Of a stretch of 64,000 bases of DNA, positions 36,195-49,241 are shown piece after piece (the stretch's first letter is position 1; each line of letters begins with the position of its first letter). The notes below the pieces were generated by a model that searched no databases, had not been told where the DNA came from, and saw nothing but the letters and a program-made list of their open reading frames with translations. The position numbers were made by a program, and so were the translations under genes. This DNA comes from Liolophura sinensis (lineage: Eukaryota; Mollusca; Polyplacophora; Chitonida; Chitonidae): the NCBI RefSeq assembly GCF_032854445.1, contig NC_088302.1, forward strand, positions 48,578,046 to 48,642,045. The letters run 5' to 3'.

Positions 36195-36835
36195 AGTATT
36201 ATATCTATGAACTTTAGAAAGCATGGCAAAAAAGTTTCGCAAATTAATTCGTAGTAAAAAAGAACAACGAAACTATTTATTTACAAAAGCAGAATTTAGT
36301 AAATATTCGTCTAGAACAGTGTTATAGTATTTGCAGATTTTACAGGTATATATGTATATGTTCAAAACGATAGGCCTGGTTAATAATTCTAACTGTTTGT
36401 TGCTTGCACGTCAGCAGTATACCAGAAAACCTTAACTTTGTATGCTCACCTTCCCACGCAAAGTCACCTCCGTTTCGTGCACCTCCATTTGCTAAAGCAC
36501 AATATAACCTATGCACGTATATGATACTAATGGCATTACTTATAGATTTTTATAAATATAAACTTACTAGCGCCCCTATAAGCCATGGTGAATTTCCTCG
36601 AAAATATTAGTTTGCCTCAGTGAAATAAGTAATGTCTCTTAATACTTCTCTCTAAGGTTTAATATAAGCATGTAATATAAGCCTAGGTTACATTGACCCA
36701 TTTATACGATGTTTGCATAAAACTACATATATGAACACACTTACATTGTATGTGCAACCCAGGTGAGAAAAGTTCAGTTGTATGCTTATTTAACCCCGCG
36801 CAGGACAATATCCTGACACACTTTTCAAAAGTTCA
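36195..36835 (+). repeat. Local duplication, copy 2
   Basis: Direct-orientation counterpart of 34680-35440, beginning about 1.5 kb downstream of the first copy's start. Similarity persists through the CACCTCCGTTTCGTGCACCT and GCCCCTATAAGCC segments. Indels are frequent. Confidence 0.5.
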
Positions 36836-37125
36836 AGTTTGAAGATTTACAAGTTGTTCAAATTATTGATGGTCGGGTCACCTTTGCTTCGGAATTAAGC
36901 AGATCAGTAGTTACTGCTCACAGAAAAATGTCCTCCCTGTCCGGTAAAAGAAATGTTAAAGCCCAATCAGAAAAACCGAATGTCCCGTATTAACATGATC
37001 AGTTGATGACCTCATAGGTTATAACGTCAAAATGTCACTGTAATTTAATTTTCTAATTTGCAATCATCTTAAAATTGTCTTAACTATAAAGAAAACTGAA
37101 GCGTTTTTCTGATATATTTTAGTCG

Positions 37126-37325
37126 ACTACACTGACAAAATTGCAATCTATGTGAATCATATGTCGAAAAATTCTCATGTGACACATGCGTGCTTCATGT
37201 CACGTATGTGATTCGCACAAGTTTTACATGCGTGGGCTTTTACATCCGTCACACGTGTGAAAATAACCACATATGTGATACACATGTATTTCACTTACGT
37301 AAACGCATGTTCATTTCGGTGTAGG
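37126..37325 (+). mobile_element. MITE-like element rich in CACRTG motifs (left copy)
   Basis: It starts CTACACTGACAAAATTGCAA and ends with TTCATTTCGGTGTAG, whose complement (CTACACCGAAATG) makes short inverted ends. The interior is a dense series of CATGTG/CACGTG/ACGTATGTG words. A related copy lies in the opposite orientation at 39905-40112. Confidence 0.45.
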
Positions 37326-37765
37326 GCTACGTGATACATGTGTAATTCACACACGTAGCACATGTAGGCCTATAAAGATTTCATCAGAATAATGCACCTG
37401 TAATTCACATATTATATACCAAAGCATATATATAAGTGTAGGCCTATATTTAGGTTAAATTTATTATACACATGTTATGACCAAGCCTTTGAGGTTTCTC
37501 AGTGTTGGAGGTATGAAAATAGTCATAAAACATGAAAATGAGCCTATCTGATTAGTGAATTATCTCAGTAAGTTTCCCTCAGGAAAACTCGTTTACATGA
37601 TGGGAAAGTCTTGAAAAACAAGAAAAAAAATGAAATAAAAATGTGAATTTACCGTTCTAATTTCTTTCCAATTTTGGTGTCGACTTCAGGGAGGCGGAGA
37701 AAAAATAAAATAAAAAAAAATGCATTTGGATTTTGTGAATTTCTGAACATGGCTGTGCACGTCCG

Positions 37766-39319
37766 ATGATGAAAAACTCTGGCAGGTTTTACGAAGTTGA
37801 GATTCGCCCGTTTTATAACAAGAAGATGAGTCCGCTTATATGCATACATTGTGTGTATGTAGGCTCAAGCTAAGCTCAAGACATTAATCTAACAATGTCA
37901 AGAAATGTTGAGTCTTGTGCATGAATAACTGGAATTCTGTATGTTGTAAGAATATATGGCCTTAAAGTTACTTAAGTTGCATTTCTGTGGTAAATATCTC
38001 GTTTCCGAACTGCTTCCATTACAGACGGTACGCCGTGAGGTAAACAAGGAACGCGGACTTCGGCGACCTGGTGAAATGTCGAGTTATTCACTTGGGGTAA
38101 GAAAACTGTTCTTTAATCATATAAAACTAAAGTTTGTCAGTGTTTTTAAACCTGGTTAAGGATTTCCACGCTCTAGCTCTAGATGTTTTACAGGTTCCAC
38201 CGAGGACAACCCACGGCGGAAGTACGCGCTGTTCGAAGACGCCACTGTAGCTGGCGACGGGCTTCAGGCTCAGCTGGCTCATTCCCTACTCCTGACGTCA
38301 GATGGCGCTAATCAAGGTACACAGAATACGCCAGAGAACCAGGCTAAATAGTCAGCTGCTCGGAACCTCGCTTAAATTACAATGTACACACGATCGACTT
38401 TCAGTGGGTGGATCTTAAAAATTCTAAAAAAGTAAGATTTCTTTCTCTTGATCTGTCCTGTCAACTTTATACATGTAGTTGGGCCCCTTTTTGAACATAG
38501 TGAATGTATACTGTGATTATAATTTATTAACTTTTATTTGTCTACATGTGTGTTGTGTTGGAGGCTTCGTTTGCTGTGATCCTTTAGGCCTACATGTGCA
38601 TGCATTTAGACCCACATGTACATGCATTTAGGCCCACATGTACATGCATTTAGGCCTACATGTACAAGCGTTTATTTCTATATGCGCATGCATTTAGGCC
38701 TACATGTACACGCATTTAAGCTAACATGTACTTTTTGCCCCCGACAGTAGGCGGTTCTCTGATGACCAACGTTTCTAAATACTCTGATGATATAACACTA
38801 GAGGATGACTTTATCCGTCTGAGAAAAAATATTACATATATAAATGTGTAAAATACCACCAAATGGGAGGCCTATTTATCTTTTATCCTCAGGTGACTTC
38901 ATCTTCAAGAAGTAATCCTAAACCTGGCGCTCGGAGCTTTAATTTGGGGGGTTATGTTGGAGCCAGCCAAAAATGTATTTTTTTTTTGAAGGATATGACT
39001 GCTACACCATTCAGCTGGTGAGTGTATGTATAGGCTTTCTAACATGTGAAGACAGGCTAGAATCAGAATAGAATCAAATGCTCTTCCCAGAAGAAATATA
39101 TAACACAGTTAATTGGAGGACAAGGTTCTCCATGCTGCAGCTTTTCACCGTGTAAGAGAACTCAGTCATTTATTCTTATTACGTTCGGAAAAGGGCATTT
39201 TCATCAAAAATATAGTGACTAGAGTCTTTTTTATTATTCAGAGAGCCCCGAACCACATCCAGGTTACTGTATGGACCAGCAAGTCATCTCAACACCATCC
39301 ATTTCTCACAAGATTTTAG
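37766..39319 (+). CDS. Candidate five-exon gene for a small basic protein of unknown function
   Basis: Proposed exons are 37766-37858 (donor at 37852 also possible), 38025-38096, 38205-38316, 38992-39017 and 39242-39319. Phases (0, 0, 1, 0) join without a stop into about 126 residues. The model starts MMKNSGRFYEVEIRPFYNKK; exon 2 encodes TVRREVNKERGLRRPGEM, exon 3 DNPRRKYALFEDATVAGDG, exon 4 YDCYTIQL, and exon 5 RAPNHIQVTVWTSK ending LTRF before TAG. Acceptors of exons 2, 4 and 5 have good pyrimidine tracts. The exon 3 acceptor is uncertain: a better-looking AG at 38193 would need a phase-1 upstream exon. The exon 1 donor is weak. There is no signal peptide or membrane segment, and I recognise no family. 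GC content and codon use in exons 2 and 3 stand out from the flanks. A 22-bp minisatellite sits in intron 3. Confidence 0.42.
38584..38732. repeat. 22-bp minisatellite in intron 3 of the candidate gene
   Basis: About seven units of TTAGGCCTACATGTACATGCAT-like sequence, with variants such as CCCACATGTACATGCA and CTATATGCGCATGCA. Confidence 0.85.
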
Positions 39320-39904
39320 GAAATTTGTGGAGTTCGAACTGGTTTTGAACCTCCAAAATGGAAGCTGTCTAGACGACGTGTTAGAGAGGACAAACGAATG
39401 ATGCATTTTTACAGTTCTAAAATTTCATATACACAAATGTTTCAATTCCTTACTTTTAGTTGCATATAATTCTTGAATGTTACTACTGCTTGAAGCTTCA
39501 TGTTCTTATCACATAATGCATCTGTACAGTATATAAATCGATGAAAAGCTTGTTCTATATCACTTTACATGTTGTTTTTAGTGCTCCGCAGTCTTTGTGT
39601 TGCTGTCTACTTTATCATCCGGGTAATTCAAAAGCTCCTGTCCACATGTTACCAAGCTGAAATATCTAGTAATAAGTATATAATGATGCATATTACTTTG
39701 TTGTTCTCAGGCCGATGATATAAAACTACCTTGCTTGAATAATTTCGAATGAATCACTGCCTTGCTTTTGCAAGAAAATATTTCTTTTTGAATGATGAAA
39801 ACATATGGTACAAATAATTTAATGGTATGTACAAACAATGGTTTACAATCAAAAGCATGAATGAATGAATATGAAGTATATGGGGAGTGAATGTAAAATG
39901 TTCG

Positions 39905-40112
39905 AACTCCACGAGCAGTTCACATACATTACACATACGTGCCACGTAAGTGATATCTATACATTACAGGTATGTATTTTACATGAGATTCACATGAAAC
40001 ACGTTCCACGTGACACGTGTGTAACATCACATTTGGATCTGATGATAGGTTAGAAATTCACGTGGCACGTATATGATTCACATTCTTGCAAGTTTTGCCG
40101 GTGTTAGCGAAA
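39905..40112 (-). mobile_element. MITE-like element rich in CACRTG motifs (right, inverted copy)
   Basis: On the minus strand its end reads CTAACACCGGCAAAACTTGC followed by ATGTGAATCATATACGTG, matching the start of the left copy at 37126. The interior has the same CACGTG-type words (CCACGTGACACGTGTG). Confidence 0.42.
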
Positions 40113-40792
40113 GGTTATGAATAAGGAACTGACAAAGAGCAAGAACAACATCAGCAGGCAATTAAAATGTATTTGTACCTGTGTTTCGATTGTAGTTTTT
40201 AATTCATACTCAAGGATTGTTACCAATACGATAGCAAATATTAGCGGATAAAAGGGCGATGCGCACGCAGTTACATTTATAATATACCGTATATGTGTTT
40301 AGGCTGAACAAAGCATTATTTCAGGGCATGCATCTACATCTATATCAAGGTAATTTTCCGAAAATATTAAATAGGCCTAATTGCATAGTACTGAAATTAA
40401 ACTTACCTACATATAACATTAGATTTACTTATGATTTATTGTTTTCGTTGGTCATGAAAGCGGCGATTTACAGTTTAAAGGGTTAAAACCGCCGTATAGA
40501 GGTAACACGATTTGCGTAACCCGATATCGCTAAACCTTGTTTCGTACAAAGTACCTAGGATGTGACGATCATTAAGACGAAGGTGTTTTTAAAGGCAATT
40601 CTACTTCCCATTTTTATACCAGTCAAGTGCATGCTGAGTAGCTGACCTAGATATTGCAAAGCTGTATAAGAATGAGGTCGCGCCTTATCGGTGCGACGAT
40701 AAGGTAGAAATGTAAAAGTTTTGTAAACTACAAAATAGCTCCTCTCTGACTGGAGGAAATTCCGATATTTCACATGTGTGTATATCATATGT

Positions 40793-40829
40793 CGGGGGTG
40801 GGGGTGGGGGTGGGGGTGGGGTGGTGGAG
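40793..40829 (+). repeat. (GGGGGT)n tract, possible G-quadruplex
   Basis: Five or more G runs of four to five bases are separated by single T. It is a strong quadruplex pattern on the plus strand. Confidence 0.85.
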
Positions 40830-40849
40830 TAATCACCAACAAAACGTTA

Positions 40850-43800
40850 AAACGCATAAAAGTAACACGAAATAAACATCTCTGTGTGCTATAAGTCAGT
40901 ATTTGATCATCCCTGGAATGTTCATCTTTGAGTTCATTAAATAGTGTGGCAATATTGTATTATTTTCCGTTCACTGACATGACGCTTTGGTGTAGTATTT
41001 CTTGAAACCAGAAGCACATTATGGTAATTTCACGGGCAAAGAGAGTCTGAATTTCTTTTGTGTCATAAAGCGGTGCTTCTATGTCTAAAACTATGCTTAT
41101 TTTGTTACAGCAGGTCTACGGTTGAATAATTATGTTCTAGCGCCTTCCCAAACAAGGGAGGCTACTCTCTGATTCTTACAAAGTGATTGAACCACACCGC
41201 TGCTGATGTGTACGTATGAGTATGATATTTATTGCGTGCATGACAACGTGCGTTGTTTTATCACATGATCCAACTGGTTTCATTCGCCAGTGCGCATGAT
41301 CACGTTAAGATAATTGAGGTGTTCTTGAATATGACGTCTGACAACATGAAAAGGATGAATAAAGGGAAAACATGTTGGAAATGATCAGAGAAGCTTTAGC
41401 CTTTAATGGAAACAAAACACATGAAGTAAGTTTTAATACGAAACTGCTTTCTGCATCTACTGTAATGTTTTTTTTGTATTTTTTTAATGCTGCCATATTA
41501 TTTTGCCATATTTACAGATCGGCTATAATGCTTTGTCTTTCTCACACTGGACACGTTCAGCATTCTGAGCACATAATTGAGGCGGTTTGGCCATCTTCCG
41601 TATAAAAAACCCATAAAGCTCGAGAACAAGGATGCAATCTAAGACCAGTAAATGTTGTCTTTGTCCTGGAAATGAGACTAGACTCCAGAATGGCCGCTTA
41701 ATGCGAGCACTTTGTTTACCGTGGTATAGTCGGTGGCCTCGTTACATTTGATTGATGTTAAGCAGGTAGAAACGTTAAGTGTCAGTATGTTACCTATGGA
41801 CTGGGGCTTGTCCTCGTTAGCTGCGGCGGAATGTTCTTAATGACATGGGGATTGTATACACTCAGGAAGACAACTCGTTGTTTTTAACGTTCAAGAATAA
41901 ATTGTTAGTGGTTAACCGGACAGTTTAAGTTCGCAAACCTTGACGCTTTTAAGAACTTTAAGAAGGTTAGAAAAGTGGTGGTTTGCCGATGTGAATCAAA
42001 GGAGGAGCAGTATAGTGGGTCCTATGACTTTAGAACCCATATGAGTTGTCAATGATCTAATGAGGAAGACTGATTCAGTGACTCATATAAGTGTGACAAT
42101 TTTTCTAAGTCAAAAATGTACATGGGGCCGATCTGAAGGTAGTCAAAAGTCTCCGAGGAAGATGACAACGATGTATGTTCAGTGGTAACTATTATGGATG
42201 AAGAGGAAAAAAAAATCTACATGGAAATACTTTTGTCTTAAATGTTGGGAAATACAAGAATTTCCTGCATAGCTTTGAAATTTCATGACATACATGTAAC
42301 CAAGTTGTTTGGGATTACTAATGGGATTTCAAGTTCGTGAAAAAGTGGGTATATATTGTAATCTAATTACCTCACTGAAATGTTATAAAACAAAACTTGT
42401 CTTCCTTATTTCTTCATGTAACGTTTTGGTTAACATAGTAGTAAATGAAAAAACAAAATGAAGAAAAAACAGTGCATTCTGATCATAAGGCAAGACTGCT
42501 AAAACCACGCTTGATTATAACATTTTTGGAATCCTCGACTTTCCTACCGTCGTAGTGCAAGAAATAATTCCGATCGAGATCGTGACAAACAGTCAGCATT
42601 TCAAACTAAAAAGGCTGTCAGCAACTTCTGAAGTTCTCGATGTAGAATACTTACATACACTCGTGCGTTTTCGACTCGGGCTTGCGACAATCAAGGCCAA
42701 GTAAAACACCTGTATGGTTACACGTTACAGGGGCCCATAAATGGCCCTGTTTACGCCTTTTTTAAGACATCATTTACTATAGTCTATTTCTTTTAGCCTC
42801 AGTCATAATCGCTACCAAAATTGCCTTTTGCTATTTACACACAACACTACCAGCTTTTCAAATTGATATGTTGTACGTCTAAATTATGGCAAGGGAAATG
42901 CAGTTAGAAGAAAAAGTGTTCTAGTGTCGTTTTCTGTGGAAGAATAAGGACATATCAATGTGTAGCGACTGATATTTAGCGACTGTCTAAAATAAATACA
43001 CTTACGTGTTAGATTGCATTCTTGTCCTCGAGCTAAATAATTTTAAAAATTAAAGATGACCAGGCCTCAGACGGAATCAAATAAAACACACGATGACCAT
43101 AAAGCATATCCAGGCAAGATGGCTGTTGGTTTGTGACGTAAGTCCTCTAGCCAGTGAGAAGGAGGGTCATTTAGCTCCAATTTCCCATCGTCCAATTACA
43201 GCTTTCAGTCAGGGAATTTGTGAGGTGCAGGGGAATTCAGATAAGTGTAAACAGTTTTAATTCAATGACCAATACCTTATCAAGGAGAACATCCTATGCT
43301 GTTAACGCTCTTGGCTGTGGACCAATCAGATCGCTTGTTCGAATCTCGTGCTCGTTGTTTTGAGTTCGGCTTTAAAGAAAGATAACTGACGAAAGTGGGT
43401 GGCTTTCTCCTGTCACTTCAGGTTTTCTCAGCAATACCCCAGATCACTGTCATATAATTGACAAATTCTTTAAGCCCCAGTGACACCAGAGCTAATAATG
43501 TTGTCGGGCTACCCAGAGAACCTTAGTCAGTGGGTAGCCAGACCATGGTGATACTTTGACCAATCGTGATGAACCGGGCTAGTTTGTTGGTCAACCTCCG
43601 TGGCCATACGAGATGCTGTTTGAAATGTCTGGTACAGTGGGAAATTAACAACAGGCTGTTTTTCATCGATTACGTGTGACCATTCGCCAGATATTCCATT
43701 GCTCTGGTTTTACTCTCTATTCTGTAGTCTTTTACACCAGGATTAGCAACGGTGTGCCGGTAGTTGGTACATGTGCCTAGAACACAATAGTACTTTCGTG

Positions 43801-44045
43801 GTGATCCTGGGTGGACCGGGCTGTTTTTGGAAGATGATGAAGACACAGTAGTACGGTATCACTATGAAAGCCGCACATCTACTACGGCGGAGTCGTCTGC
43901 GATGAACGCCCTAAGCACCGTGTTGAAATCTGCCTATCACATAGATATATCACTAGCCTACCACGGTTTATCCTGATACACCGCAGTCATCTGTAGTTAT
44001 ACCTTGGCTATCTGTAGTGTCATCGTTGTCGAACCGTACTTGTTT
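40850..44045. other. Gene-poor stretch, no supported feature
   Basis: No splice-consistent exons were found. Possible SINE relics occur, for example a B-box-like TTGTTCGAATCTCG at 43336-43350, too diverged to assign. Confidence 0.4.
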
Positions 44046-44049
44046 GCCA

Positions 44050-44164
44050 ACAAGATACGGATGGTGGTGAGTTTCCCCCGGGCTCTGTCCAGTTTCCTTC
44101 CACCGCAATGCTGGTCACCGTCGTATAAGACGAAAAACATATAAGTAAATGAATAAATAAATAC
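44050..44164 (+). mobile_element. SINE (family A), core and tail
   Basis: GTTTCCCCCGGGCTCTGTCC, GTTTCCTTCCACCGCAATGC and TGGTCACCGTCGTATAAGAC precede a shortened AAATGAATAAATAAATAC tail. Confidence 0.65.
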
Positions 44165-46519
44165 AAAACATCACTGGTACCATTTTCAGGATCTTCCACG
44201 TGGACAGGTAGGTTATCCTTGTAACTGAGCTCTTAGCACGGCACTTTACATCAATCAGTCAGTCAGTCTTATTAAGCGATCTATCCGTCACCACCAGTAT
44301 GGAATATGGAATACTACACTATTATGAATACATCGATTCTCTAACTACGTATTTACTCGGAAAATACGGCGTATGGTAACACCAAAATGTTTGCATATCA
44401 TAAGAAAGATCAATTTTTTTTTTCACGAAGATGGCGCAAATGGCCACAAACTTGATCTACCAACAACCTTCAATTCTTTACTCTACATTAGTCTCCTGAG
44501 GGTTATGTCAAGGTGAAATCGGAAGGTTACTAAAGAGTCTCGCAAAGCTTACGGAAGGTGTTCTCACTGAGGGTATACTGTGGTTTTGGGGTTTTCGTTC
44601 GTGACTAGCACTCGCTTTGCCCATATTAACGGGAGCTGCTTGCATTGATGAAAAGTATGATGGCTATAATACGATTGCGGCAGTCCTCTTTTATCATGCT
44701 TTGTTAAATGCATTTCGATGCATTCAGGTAAAATAAACATCTCATCTTCCAAAGATGGAAATCAAAGGAAACTCTCTCATGGACTGCGATGAGTTATTTC
44801 AATGTATTTTTTTTATAGCCATAAGGGTTTGTGCGACCAGTTTAATCGCTTGCAAGACTTGACAAAAAAATGTACGTCAAAATAAACTTCAATCAGAATA
44901 ACTTAGAACAACTATTAACCCTAAATGAACTACCGGGAAGTTGCTGCTTCAGGATTTTAAACTGCTGGCTCTATACAAATATCAGGCGTTTCACCTATGA
45001 GGTCGCGTGCTCGAACCCATGTATAGGTGCTTCGGCAGTGGCCTGGAGTCAATAGGTTTTTATACCTGACCTTTAAAATTTCTGAGATTGGCGTTTGACG
45101 TGGTAAATGAATATATAATCAACTACATGAAATCATTCGTAATGGACTGTTTTTTGATGTGAACTGTTAGGTCCCGGAAGAAATGAGGCATAGCAAGAGA
45201 ATATGTTGGTTTATTTGCATAAACAAGACATACCAATATAGTAGCTATTTATGGGCATATATTTCCCCAACCCGAGTGTTCATGTATTGTCACTAAGCTT
45301 AGTTCCACCTGCCAAATTATACAGAGCAATAAACCGATGGAACAATTTGTGCTAAAATACTTTTGGTGCTGTTTAAAGGTCCCTGGTTGGAAGGCATACA
45401 AAGAAATTAAGCTTTGTGAAAATTGTACCCAGTGTTGTACATTTGTCTAGTTATGGTTATATGAACTTACAATGTGACAAAGCTGTTTCTTTGTTATGTG
45501 AATGAGAAATGACATTGTGTTTCTATAACCCTTGCGTGTGTATGCTTGTTCGAAGGGTGTGTGTCAAGAACGAAGACATTCACAATGACATACAGAAACG
45601 AAACCTCAGGTTTTGATGGCAAATTTGAAACGTAAAATTTGTCGTGATAAATGTTTGCATCAGCTGTGGGAGGAAAACACGGGGTATTTTGTTCGAAATT
45701 TATATGTAATGAGGTTTTCCTACTACAACAGGAAAGCTGAAAACAAGCGGAAATGTATTAGTAACATAAATCACGAAGACGGTGCCCTTGTAACCGAGTA
45801 ACCTGCCTTTTCAGGTTTTCTCTCATTTTCATCTTGATATTTTGACACCTTGCAGTATATTTTCCATTTGTGTTGACAAACGAACGGAAAATTATAGATA
45901 TCCTACTGCTCATTTTGTCAAAAGCAACATAACAAATTATCAAAAGAATATAAACAGTTTGTAAAGACACGCTCGTGAACTAAGGAAGATGTATTCTCCA
46001 CTATGTAAAAATCGTTCTTTCGTCCGAACCTTTGTGAAAAGCAGGCTCCCTGTTTGACACCGTGCAAACTCTTTTGTTTTTTAAATAGTTAATATTTAAT
46101 TTTGATCAATCAGTGCGCTCCTTTCACTACGATTATCGGGTTGTACTTGTAATGAGTTCCTGGTAGTAAAGACTTGCCATCTTAATTTCCATTCATTAAC
46201 AGTACCTGTCATACCTATCGCCGCAAGTTAAAACACAATCAGCGACATTTAAATAATTTTAATTGCCCCGAGAGTCTTCACCGTCTCGTTAAGCTAAGAA
46301 GTGAATACATCATTCGTCAATACATGCGCTTATACTTATGTTAATGAGCCACACCCTCTGCTTCATCCAATCAAAACAGTTTTCATCCAAGCTCTATTTT
46401 TTCCATTCGGCTCACTTGAACCAGTGATGTGTCAAAATCTATCACAAATTTCTATACAGAGGGAAAAAGATGACATACTTTGAACCCTGGAAAGAATTAT
46501 TACCGCCTGATATTAATAA

Positions 46520-46705
46520 CATAGTCCTTTAGCAATAACGTTGCAGGATCGATCCCAGCTTGCATCATTCCTGACGGGGTTTTTAAGATAGAGGTTTGGT
46601 GACGAGTTGCACCGGGTTTCCTCGCGTTCTGTGGGTTTGCCAGATACCGGGCGATTGGCGGTCGTTTAGTACGGACACTCTGGTTTCCTACATCCCTCGG
46701 CCTAA
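46520..46705 (+). mobile_element. tRNA-derived SINE-like relic
   Basis: A B-box-like sequence (GTTGCAGGATCGATCCCAGC) is followed by CCGGGTTTCCTCGCGTTCTG and a second GGTTTCCTACATCCC before an AACAAACAAACAA tail. It is structurally like a SINE but not clearly family A or B. Confidence 0.4.
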
Positions 46706-46886
46706 CAAACAAACAACCTTACTAAGGTGTTGAACACCAATCAGATGAAGATTTACAAGTACATTTTATTCAAATACTGTCTTAGTCGTCTCAAATACAT
46801 AGGCCAACTTCGTGTGACAGACCCGGTTTCAGTTATAAGGATGGTCATGCTTAAAAACCTTGCAGGCACTGGCACCGACACACAAT

Positions 46887-47114
46887 TTCGATATGACTAA
46901 CAAATGTAATAATCTTCAATATGACTAACAAATGTAATAATCTTCAATATGACTAACAAATGTAATAATCTTCAATATGACTAACAAATGTAATAATCTT
47001 CAATATGACTAACAAATGTAATAATCTTCAATATGACTAACAAATGTAATAATCTTCAATATGACTAACAAATCTAATAATCTTCAATATGACTAACAAA
47101 TCTAATAATCTTCA
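46887..47114. repeat. 28-bp minisatellite
   Basis: About eight tandem copies of a 28-base unit (CTTCAATATGACTAACAAAT then GTAATAAT). They are almost identical except that the last two carry TCTAATAAT in place of TGTAATAAT. Confidence 0.95.
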
Positions 47115-48186
47115 CTGTGCGTTAAAATCAAAATGTTCATCAACGTGGAATAACATATCCACATCATAGTCTGCATCCACATGAAACATTATAGGGCTGT
47201 AGATGGGTGACGAAAGGGCTTGGCTATCAATGGTTAAGTACTTGAGACGCATGCTCGGGGGCACAGTCTGTTGTTTTTACGGCCTTCCAGGCTTGAATGT
47301 AGGAGGAAGCTGACAACATTTTTTTGCGTTGTGTAACCAACGTCACACGTGGGAAAGCTCGCAAGTAACCTGGCTTACCCAGGAACACCGGTTTCCTCCA
47401 TCAATTAAGCGAGAAATCAAATCCATTATAAAGGTGAATAATTCATGTGTATGAAATCAAATGAAATGAAATAAAATTCAATTCAGTTCAATTCATTAAA
47501 CCATCCATCCAGCCATCCATTCAGCCATCTATACATCAATAAACAAATCAACTAATCAACAGTTCATCTGCAGCGCACACAGTATTTACAACAAACAGTA
47601 CACCCACATTGAGCTACCTGTACATCTATGTATATGCATGGTGCAGACATTCCGCATCTTACAAAGATCGTGAAAGTATTGTCCCCAATCAACTGTACAA
47701 GTTGGACCATTAAAATCAAAGGTTATTTCTATTTAACCCAGCTCGTGGCACATTTGTGCAGAAAATGTACAATTGCTTTTTATTGTCGCCTCTGTAAATA
47801 AAATGGTAGTTGAATTGATATAAAAGAATGTGTTATTTACGGTTCAAATGTCCCATCCTGGTGTAACTACCCTGGTCATGGTGACGTTTAGCTGATACAC
47901 CGGTATTCATAGAGTTAAGTCCCCTTATCGATATAGGTCTGCCTTGACAACAAAATATCTTGCAAGCTATACCATAAGTATCATTTTTTAAACATGTAAC
48001 TGGTATTCATTACACGCATAAATATGTTGCATGACCCAATATATAGATTTAGTTGTGAAAAGATTAGCTGCAAATGACATCAGCCAAATCAGAAATATTT
48101 GGCATCTCCAACAACCAACTCATCGGCAAATGAGTTAAAAGTAATCTCCAATACATCTTCACCAGCCAAGGCGTGTTACATCAACA

Positions 48187-48790
48187 GATTATATTGGGTA
48201 CCAGTCTCACTGAACAAACTTTACAGAATTTAGGACATCCACATCAAACTGGTCTCACTAAGGAAACATTGCAGCAGTTAGCCCATTCACACCATACCTG
48301 TCTCACTGAACAAACATTAAAGAAGTTAGCACATCCACATCATACCGACGTCAGTGAAGAAACGTTGAAGAAGCTAGTACAACCACATCATACCGGTGTC
48401 ACTGAGGAAACATTGCAGAAGTTAACACATCGACTTCATACCAGTCTCAACGAGGAAACATTACAGAAGTTAACACATTTACATCATACCGGCCTCACTG
48501 ATGAAACATCAGAGAAGTTAACACATTCACCTCATAACAGTCTCACTGAGGAAAAAGTACAGTTAATTCATACACATCGTACAGATCTAACTGAGTAAAC
48601 TTTGGAGAATTTAACACATGTACTCCATACCAGTCTCAGTAAGGAAACAATGAAGAGTTCACACATCCACATCACACCTGTCTTAGCAAACATTACACAA
48701 GCTAACACATCTAAATAATACCGATTTCACTGAGGAAACAATACGGAAGTTAACACACCCACTTTATATCGCTCTCATGGAGGTAACACC
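48187..48790. repeat. 48-bp minisatellite with protein-like pattern
   Basis: About twelve 48-base units resemble CATCATACCGGTCTCACTGA then GGAAACATTACAGAAGTTAA and CACATCCA. The first seven keep a single open frame giving 16-residue repeats (HHTGLTEETLQKLTHP-like). From about 48590 onward, indels and stops break it. The open frame has no ATG; it only begins at a GTG, so no complete gene is supported. An exon with an upstream acceptor near 48164 remains possible. Confidence 0.85.
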
Positions 48791-49241
48791 CCACATGGGA
48801 TGTGGCTAGCAATGTCAAGGGGAGCCACACTCAGGCTCATCACCACTTGAGACCTCGTGTCCTTTCATCAATAAACCTCATCCCTTCTCAAAATTTGGAC
48901 ATTTTCCAGTATTTTAACGCCAACCATGCACCTATGCACCAAAAATGGCCGCCTCGCAGCAAAAAGGACTTTATACGTACCCTAAAATACACAAATTACA
49001 ATGCAATACGGTGCAGGCTGATAGAAGTCTAATGGAGCTTCGTCCGATGATAAGGGAGACAGTTTTACATTACTTATTATAGCTAACAAACAATAAACAC
49101 GGTAGATTGAGTGTGTCACTGGAGTCCACCCTGTGTCCAGTGCTGTTGAAATGGGATGTTCTGGAAAAATATTCCCGTTTTAACAAATGCAAAAAAATGA
49201 AACGGAAAAAAAAAACAAAATGGTACAGTAGCACTGGATCT

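Noticed and set aside
48173-48598. 141-codon repetitive open frame as a gene
   Set aside because: It contains no ATG (it begins at GTG) and is confined to a minisatellite that continues out of frame.
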